The notes under the pieces: model-generated
Told to the model about the DNA's origin: nothing
The model's input: the letters and a program-made list of their open reading frames with translations, nothing else
The model's database searches: none
Origin: Bryobacterales bacterium
Lineage (GTDB): Bacteria; Acidobacteriota; Terriglobia; Bryobacterales; Bryobacteraceae
Assembly: GCA_026954325.1 (NCBI GenBank)
Contig: JAIXKK010000208.1
Span: 1 to 48,469, forward strand
Length of the DNA stretch: 48,469 bases
Direction of reading: 5' to 3'
In this document: positions 43,182 through 48,469 of the stretch, piece after piece
Layout: each line of letters starts with the position of its first letter
How positions within the stretch are numbered: position 1 is the stretch's first letter
Program-made: the position numbers and the translations under genes

Positions 43182-45581
43182 CTTGCGCGCGAGCGTCGCA
43201 TTCCCCGGGTCCAGCACCACCCGCGCAGGCATGGCGCCGAGGCTCACCTCGAATTGCGCGGGTTCATTGCTGGTGGCTACCCATTTGACCACGGGCCGGG
43301 TCTTCCCTGTCTGAATCTCCACCGGAACATAGACGCTGAATTCCTCGTCCACGCCGGTCTGCGTAATGGTTCCGGTGAGACGCAGTTTCGGCGCTTTGCC
43401 CTTCACGCTCCAGGTGAGTTTCAGAGAGGGAATCCCGGCGCCGTACACCCATTGCTCGAAGAAATTTTCGAGCTTCGGATCCGGAGACCCGGCGGGGAGA
43501 TACTTCTGCGCCAGTTGACGGAACTGTTCCGTGGAGACGGAGTGAAAGAGGTTGCTTTGATAAAATTCCGCCAGCATCTTCTGGAACCCCTCATCGCCCA
43601 TCCTGCGCCGCAGCATGTGAAGGATCCACGATCCTTTTTCGTAGACGATCGCCGCCCACGCGTTAGGGGACTGAGAAGAAGTCAGGCGGCGCCCCATTGT
43701 CACCGGGCCGGCGGATTCGATGGTGCGCCCGTCCGTCTCTTTTCGGAGCAGATCGCTGCGGTACTCGTCGAGGATGCTATCGAGTGTTCGCGCGCCTTTC
43801 CTGCGCTCGAGCATCCACAGCGCGGAGTAGTTGGCCAGCGCCTCCATCAGCCAGTCGTCCTGGTAATCGGCGGGCATGACGCCGTTGCCCCACCACTGAT
43901 GCGCCACTTCATGCGCATGCAGAATTTCGGAGAAAAACATCTGCTGTGAACTATTCGTCCTGGCGATGGGGCGCTGCCCGGGATCAAGGTAGGCCAGCGT
44001 GGAAAGGTACACCAGGCCGGGAAACCCCTGCCCGAAGCGGCCGGGGATGGGCGAGATGGTGAGCGTTCGCACGGGCGGTTTGCCGAAGCGCGCCGCCATC
44101 TCATCGAACGTTCCGGCGATCTCCACCGCCAGTTGCTTCAGCCGCGCCGTGGGGTCGGGCGCCGGCGGCGGCATCATCACGATCCCCGGCGCCCGCTGCT
44201 GCCGCCCGCGCCCCCAGGGCGTGGTGGAGAGGGGCGGCATTTCCATCAATTTCGGACCCGGCTGCAGCGCCGCCTCCAGTTTCCTGTTGGCGCAGACTTC
44301 CACTGTCAGGCCGCCCTTCTGAATCCGCGCACGCTGGTAATTGCCGAGATTGAAGCCGAAGAAACGCACCGGGGCGGAAGTCTTCCTCCTGCTGATCTTC
44401 CAATCCCCTTCGGTATCCTCGGATAGGAGATCGCCGGTGGCCACCAGATCGAGTTCTTTCGGATAGCGGAAGGTCACCTCATAGGGCGCGAAACGCAGGC
44501 TCCGGTTCGGGTACCAGATGCCCCGCGCGCCGACGTAGTATACCCCGTCACCCGCGGGCGAGATCACCTTCCCTTCATGGGCTATTTCGAGATCCACCGG
44601 TTTACCGGAAACAAACTCATGGTCCGCCGTAATCAGCAGGATCTGGTTCTCGTTGCCCCGCATCAGGTTCGCCCGAAGAGACTCGGGCGAGTAGGCTTCG
44701 GCGGGTGAGCCGTCCACCTTCGCGGAGGTCACGCGGACCTGCTGCGACAGTTCGAGGGCAATGGTGCGCTCCGTCACCAGCGGCGTCAGGCGCAGCCGGG
44801 TCACCGCTTTCAGCAGCAGGTCCGGATCAATGGTCGCGTCGATGGAGTATTGCTCCGGCTTGAAATCCACCTCCGGCGTCTTCCTGCGTCCCATGCGAAA
44901 GGAGTTCGCCTCGAAGTTCGTCCACACGTCAAAATAGCGCCGCTCATTGCGGAACGCCACCTGGCCGATGCTGATCTGCCGGCTCGCGCGAGGATCCCAG
45001 ATGACATCGAAGTTTCCGAGCGCGCTGCCTCCCACCGCCATGTAGAAGAAGCCTGCCTCCTTCCGGCGCGGCGAGAGCAGGTCCTCCACCAACCGCACCT
45101 CGAAACTGGCCACGAAGCTGGCCATCACGGAGTTCCACTTTTCCGCCAGCAGATTTCCCATCTCGGGGTTCTTCTTCGATCCGGCGGCGCGCACGATTGC
45201 CGGCAACTCGGCCGCGCTGTCGTCGGTAAACACCATCACGGTGCTCTGGAAGCGGGCATCAAGGTTCGGCGAATGGGTGAAGCCGGCCAGTGACTTGCGC
45301 TCCCTCACGGACGGCGGCATCACGAGCAGTTCCGCGCCGCCGCCTTCCACCTCATCCGAAAAAACGGCCGAAACCCGCTGCCCGTGGATGGGCTTCGAGA
45401 AAATGAGAAAGCCGTCGTTGAGATAGATTTTGAGTTCATCGCGCGCGAAGCGGAGATCGCGGACGCGGTAGCATTCCTCTGGATCGAGCGCCGCCCTTCT
45501 CAGTTCTCCGGCCACATCTCCCGCCACGCCGGAGGCCCACAACGCCGCCGGCGCAAGTACTGCTAAAACGAATGCCCGCAC
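43179..45581 (-). CDS. Exported M1 family metallopeptidase, active site intact
   Basis: An 800-aa M1-type peptidase with a signal peptide (AFVLAVLAPAALWASG). The zinc site is complete: H557-E558-V-A-H561 in HAHEVAHQWWGNG and the third ligand E580 (WLMEALANYS), which fits HExxH-x18-E. The N-terminal ~450 residues are longer than in classic aminopeptidase N and lack a clear GAMEN motif. A C-terminal beta domain follows. Periplasmic peptide breakdown is the likely role. It starts with a GTG at 45581, six bases after TAGACT, and is followed closely by the patatin gene. Confidence 0.88.
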   Translation of the reverse strand: MRAFVLAVLAPAALWASGVAGDVAGELRRAALDPEECYRVRDLRFARDELKIYLNDGFLIFSKPIHGQRVSAVFSDEVEGGGAELLVMPPSVRERKSLAGFTHSPNLDARFQSTVMVFTDDSAAELPAIVRAAGSKKNPEMGNLLAEKWNSVMASFVASFEVRLVEDLLSPRRKEAGFFYMAVGGSALGNFDVIWDPRASRQISIGQVAFRNERRYFDVWTNFEANSFRMGRRKTPEVDFKPEQYSIDATIDPDLLLKAVTRLRLTPLVTERTIALELSQQVRVTSAKVDGSPAEAYSPESLRANLMRGNENQILLITADHEFVSGKPVDLEIAHEGKVISPAGDGVYYVGARGIWYPNRSLRFAPYEVTFRYPKELDLVATGDLLSEDTEGDWKISRRKTSAPVRFFGFNLGNYQRARIQKGGLTVEVCANRKLEAALQPGPKLMEMPPLSTTPWGRGRQQRAPGIVMMPPPAPDPTARLKQLAVEIAGTFDEMAARFGKPPVRTLTISPIPGRFGQGFPGLVYLSTLAYLDPGQRPIARTNSSQQMFFSEILHAHEVAHQWWGNGVMPADYQDDWLMEALANYSALWMLERRKGARTLDSILDEYRSDLLRKETDGRTIESAGPVTMGRRLTSSQSPNAWAAIVYEKGSWILHMLRRRMGDEGFQKMLAEFYQSNLFHSVSTEQFRQLAQKYLPAGSPDPKLENFFEQWVYGAGIPSLKLTWSVKGKAPKLRLTGTITQTGVDEEFSVYVPVEIQTGKTRPVVKWVATSNEPAQFEVSLGAMPARVVLDPGNATLARK

Positions 45582-45587
45582 GACTCC

Positions 45588-45593
45588 AGTCTA
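45588..45593 (-). promoter_or_regulatory. -10 box, leaderless GTG start
   Basis: Minus-strand TAGACT ends exactly 6 bases before the GTG at 45581. Confidence 0.45.
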
Positions 45594-45626
45594 GCGGGAA
45601 TCATTTTCACTCCGCGCCGGACGCTC

Positions 45627-47285
45627 CTACTCGGCGACCGCGATGGCGACCGTATTGCTCGTCTTTCCGCCAATGCTCACTGTCAGCGGAACGGCGTTCC
45701 CCGTTTGGGCCGCGGCCGCGATCTTCGCATTGATCTGATACAGCCCCACGGAACCCGGCGCCAGGCCGGAAAATGACACCTCCGCCGGAGCCCCGCCGAT
45801 GCTCACCTCGGGCGTGTCCACGGTGCGGATGGGCGGATCGGGCGGCGGAGGCTCGCCCGGCCGCGGAGGGAACTCTACCCTTCCGAGACCCGTGCAGTAG
45901 ATGGAGACATACTCACCCCGCCTGGCGGGACGCGAGATGCCGTCATCGGCGGCGCGCGCGATGTAGATGGTTCCCGCCACCCGCACCGCGCCTTGCCCCA
46001 CGCCGTTTCCCGACATCGCAAAGACGCCCGGCGCCACCGCCGCCGAAGAAGGCCCCGCGACGGCATTGCCGGTGCGGCCCACGTGTGTCACCGTGATGTC
46101 CGAGGGACCCGGCACCAAAGTGTAGGGCAGTTGGAAGTTGATCTGGTTCGGCCCCACATACAGCAAAGGGACCAGCGCATTGTTCACCCGCACGCTGGTG
46201 CCGTTCAATTGCACCGGCAGCGGCAGCCTCGTCGCCATCTGTTCGCCCTGGGAGAGATTCTTCCCTTGCAACATCACAATGGTTCCCGGCGACAACTCCG
46301 GGCGGAAGCTGGCGGAATTCTTCACCCCGTTATCGTCCACCGTGGGATCGCCGGGAAGAGCGAGAAAGAACGCATCGTTGGTATTCGAATAGGAGAGTCC
46401 CTGCGCCGGTCCGCCGCCGGGAGCGAAGATGCGCCCGGCGAGCGTGGCCCCATACAATCCGTGCCGCGGAGAGCTCATCGGCGGAAGGATGCCCCAGGTG
46501 TCACTGGCCGGGTCATACTCCTCGTTTTGCTCGAATATGCCGTCAGGACGCGTCGTGTTTCCTTCGCCGCCGAACACCTGGATGCGGTTCCGCAGCGCCC
46601 CGCTGCCCATCCCGGCTCGCGCCGTCAGAGCCGCGGCGCGAATATTCCACGTGTTCGCGGCGGGGTCAAATTCCTCGTTGGCCCGGAAGTAGGTGATGCC
46701 CGACCGCCCGGAAATGGCATAGATCCTGCCGTTCACCGCCTGCGCCGTAAGATGATCGCGCGCGGTGGGCAGGTCCGGCAGGCGGCTCCATTGCCGCGTG
46801 TCCGTGTCGAACACCTCGAACGCGGCGGTGCTTTGCGTAATCGCGTAGCCGCCGGCGACGTAGATGCGGTTGCCGATGACGGCTACGCCGCTTGCCGCGC
46901 GCGGCTCTCCCATCCGCGCCACGGTGGACCATTGCCCTGTTCCCGGGTCGTACTGGTAGGTATTGCCGTCCACAAACGGCGTGCCCACTCGCATCGCGCC
47001 CAGAACATACAGCTTCCCATTCGCCGCGGCCACATTGCAGCTATCGCCGCCGCCGGGAATCGGCACGGGAGGGCCTTCGCTCCAGTCATCGATGTAGGGA
47101 TCGTAGATATACAGCTTCGTGCCGCGTGTCACCCCATCGGCCAACACGCCGCACACGGAATATACTTTGCCGTTCAGCGCCGCGGAGGAGACCTCCGTCA
47201 CCTGCGCCGGATACGGCGCGCGGCGTTCCCAGGTGGCTTGCGCCCAAACCGCGGCGGGAATCACGAACCACAGTAGGAGTTTCAT
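45627..47285 (-). CDS. Secreted Kelch-repeat protein with Solibacter-type C-terminal domain
   Basis: A signal peptide (MKLLLWFVIPAAVWAQA) is followed by about six Kelch repeats (~25-310; GGGDSCNVAAANGKLYVLGA, GVAVIGNRIYVAGGYA, TAQAVNGRIYAISGRSG, LRNRIQVFGGEGN), forming a beta-propeller. The last ~220 residues match the pattern of the 'Solibacter uncharacterised C-terminal domain' (TIGR03437 by memory): NSASFRPELSPGTIVMLQGK, PLLYVGPNQINFQLP, YVSIYCTGLGRV, SVGLYQINAKI and SNTVAIAV. The domain is taxonomically diagnostic; its role is unknown. Surface binding is inferred. Confidence 0.88.
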   Translation of the reverse strand: MKLLLWFVIPAAVWAQATWERRAPYPAQVTEVSSAALNGKVYSVCGVLADGVTRGTKLYIYDPYIDDWSEGPPVPIPGGGDSCNVAAANGKLYVLGAMRVGTPFVDGNTYQYDPGTGQWSTVARMGEPRAASGVAVIGNRIYVAGGYAITQSTAAFEVFDTDTRQWSRLPDLPTARDHLTAQAVNGRIYAISGRSGITYFRANEEFDPAANTWNIRAAALTARAGMGSGALRNRIQVFGGEGNTTRPDGIFEQNEEYDPASDTWGILPPMSSPRHGLYGATLAGRIFAPGGGPAQGLSYSNTNDAFFLALPGDPTVDDNGVKNSASFRPELSPGTIVMLQGKNLSQGEQMATRLPLPVQLNGTSVRVNNALVPLLYVGPNQINFQLPYTLVPGPSDITVTHVGRTGNAVAGPSSAAVAPGVFAMSGNGVGQGAVRVAGTIYIARAADDGISRPARRGEYVSIYCTGLGRVEFPPRPGEPPPPDPPIRTVDTPEVSIGGAPAEVSFSGLAPGSVGLYQINAKIAAAAQTGNAVPLTVSIGGKTSNTVAIAVAE

Positions 47286-47291
47286 TGCCCC

Positions 47292-47297
47292 AGTGTA
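47292..47297 (-). promoter_or_regulatory. -10 box, leaderless start of the Kelch gene
   Basis: Minus-strand TACACT ends exactly 6 bases before the ATG at 47285. Confidence 0.5.
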
Positions 47298-47345
47298 CCT
47301 TCCGGCCGCGCGGTAATTTCACCGCGCTTTAAAGGGGGCTCGGGT

Positions 47346-48023
47346 CTATTTCATGGAGCCGCGGGCGTCTTCGAGAATGCGTTTCGCGCGCGCCGGATTA
47401 TAAACGCCGCAGGAGCAGAACCGCGCCATGTACGTCACCGCCTCATCCGGCGTCCGTCTGCCCTCTTTCACCCAGTCAATCATCTTCTTCGCCAGCGAAT
47501 GGCTGATCATGCCGTGCCCGCACATGGTGCTGAGGCAAAGCACCTGCGTGTTCGGCAGCTTCTCCGTCTTCCCTTCGAACCCCAGCGAATAACCGACGCT
47601 GTGCCGCGGGATACCCGCCGCGTGACAGCACTGCTCGGCGCCGTCGATCGAAGTGGACACATTGATGCACAGGCCGAGATCCGCCTGCTTCACCGCCTTC
47701 ACGAAATCCTCGGCGTTGACCCGCTTGTCGAACACCGCCGCCACTGTCGTCGGCGTATCCACACCGTTGATCACCGCCTCGAAATCGGGCGTCATGTCCC
47801 GGTTCCAGTGCGACATGGGGTGCATGTCGCGGCTGGGACGCAGGGCGCCGCCGTGCGAAGCGTCTCCCAGATTCACGGGTTGGAACGGCAGCGCCATGCG
47901 CAGGAATTCCTTCAGCTTGGGAAGGCAGCCTTTGTCGTTCTTGCCGCGGCTTGGGATGGCAAAGACCACGTAATCGTCGTAAAAACTGGCGCTATCGCCA
48001 AATCGATGGAGAGTGTTTGTCAT
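47346..48023 (-). CDS. Cys-rich protein of unknown function
   Basis: I do not recognise the family. It is a 225-aa soluble protein without signal peptide. Its eight cysteines cluster in the C-terminal half as C119, C132-C133, C163-x4-C168 (VLCLSTMCGHGMISH) and C203-x-C205 (RFCSCGVYNPARA), with H134, H141, H170 and H175 nearby. This pattern suggests an Fe-S or other metal site, which is an inference. It begins in an ATGA overlap with the gene upstream, so the two products are probably made in equal amounts and may form a complex. Confidence 0.7.
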   Translation of the reverse strand: MTNTLHRFGDSASFYDDYVVFAIPSRGKNDKGCLPKLKEFLRMALPFQPVNLGDASHGGALRPSRDMHPMSHWNRDMTPDFEAVINGVDTPTTVAAVFDKRVNAEDFVKAVKQADLGLCINVSTSIDGAEQCCHAAGIPRHSVGYSLGFEGKTEKLPNTQVLCLSTMCGHGMISHSLAKKMIDWVKEGRRTPDEAVTYMARFCSCGVYNPARAKRILEDARGSMK

Positions 48024-48469
48024 CGTGCTGCTCCTGCCGGTTCCTGTTTCTGGTCCGCCGGCGCGGGTTCGTTCGAGATCTTGCCAAGCCCGATATTCGT
48101 CTTGGCGCGCTGAAGCGAGTAGCCGAGCTTCTCCAATACCGGCGCCACCACGTGCTCCTCGCCGTTCTCATCGCAGCGCGTGCCCACGCCGATCGACACC
48201 ACCGTATCGATCTGCTTTTCCACTTCCCAAACGGCGCGGATGATCTCCTCCGTGCGGTCCACCGTGGTCTTGATCTCGAGGATGGCCGAAAGCACCTTCT
48301 CGTTGAGGATATCTTCGCGGATCTTGCCGGTGGCGGTGTCCGTCATCAGCGAGGTGACGGGATTCTTCTTCTCGAAGCTGACGCCGCGCTTGGCCAACGT
48401 CATCGACATCTTTTCAATCTCGTGGAAGCGCACGCCCACGCCGGGGCGTCCGAACTCGATGGTAAAGCC
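48020..48469 (-). CDS. Unknown protein partnered with the Cys-rich protein (5' end outside window)
   Basis: The frame is open to the window edge (GFTIEFGRPGVGVRFHEIEK at the boundary), so the start lies outside. The visible 149 residues are mixed alpha/beta (KVLSAILEIKTTVDRTEEII, VEKQIDTVVSIGVGTRCDEN, APVLEKLGYSLQRAKTNIGL). They end in a charged, disordered tail. One Cys is seen. No family is recognised. The overlap with the downstream gene implies translational coupling. Confidence 0.7.
   Translation of the reverse strand, partial: GFTIEFGRPGVGVRFHEIEKMSMTLAKRGVSFEKKNPVTSLMTDTATGKIREDILNEKVLSAILEIKTTVDRTEEIIRAVWEVEKQIDTVVSIGVGTRCDENGEEHVVAPVLEKLGYSLQRAKTNIGLGKISNEPAPADQKQEPAGAAR

Noticed and set aside
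45993..47276. A 427-codon plus-strand frame opposite the Kelch gene
   Set aside because: Arg/His-rich antisense of a clearly coding gene with signal peptide and Kelch repeats.

Overview
The window is GC-rich, densely coded bacterial DNA with genes on both strands. It most likely comes from an Acidobacteriota chromosome of the Solibacter/Bryobacter type. The supporting signs are a Kelch protein ending in a domain that matches the 'Solibacter C-terminal' family, a TonB-dependent receptor with an N-terminal carboxypeptidase-regulatory-like domain, Tat-exported Gfo/Idh/MocA oxidoreductases, a PEP-CTERM protein, a Ser/Thr kinase-TPR protein and a lipid A gene (Gram-negative envelope). The assignment is by family content only.

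Layout. 1-3.4 kb: the 5' part of a TonB receptor gene, a periplasmic flavoprotein with a C-terminal triheme tail, and a small secreted protein with an internal duplication. 3.4-8.9 kb: a translationally coupled cluster of solute-binding protein without signal peptide, CaiB/BaiF CoA-transferase, MaoC hydratase and a second leaderless solute-binding protein, followed by a convergent second MaoC gene and a Rid-like protein. 8.87-10.8 kb: a two-gene ATPase plus HNH nuclease pair that looks like a Septu-type (PtuAB) defence system. 10.8-14.5 kb: sua5 and prfB (with its programmed frameshift), and a thiamine-diphosphate enzyme. 14.46-14.77 kb: an unannotated, highly structured non-coding RNA candidate with its own promoter and terminator. 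14.8-19.1 kb: a LamG-like secreted protein, a GNAT-fused acyl-CoA-synthetase-like protein and pilC. 19.3-21.3 kb: a Gfo/Idh/MocA oxidoreductase and a small secreted peptide made of 24-residue repeats. 21.5-25.7 kb: feoAB, a PEP-CTERM protein and trxB. 25.7-33.5 kb: an M1-peptidase-like protein with every zinc ligand lost, lpxB, an unrecognised protein, a second Gfo/Idh/MocA enzyme, and a kinase-TPR gene split by a one-base frameshift. 33.5-41.3 kb: cobalamin adenosyltransferase, CPBP membrane protease, nadE, a beta-propeller/phosphoesterase and a GH57 glycosidase. 41.3-48.5 kb: a membrane patatin, an intact M1 peptidase, the Kelch protein and a two-gene Cys-rich cassette cut by the window end.

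Cross-cutting pattern. About a dozen genes have a TANNNT-like -10 box ending 6-10 nt (most often exactly 6) before the start codon and no Shine-Dalgarno sequence, as expected for leaderless mRNAs. Genes inside operons instead use ATGA overlaps.

Most notable candidates for undescribed biology are the ncRNA at 14.5 kb, the CoA-transferase/hydratase/leaderless binding protein cluster, the dead M1-TPR protein, the 24-residue-repeat peptide and the long inverted repeat abutting trxB.
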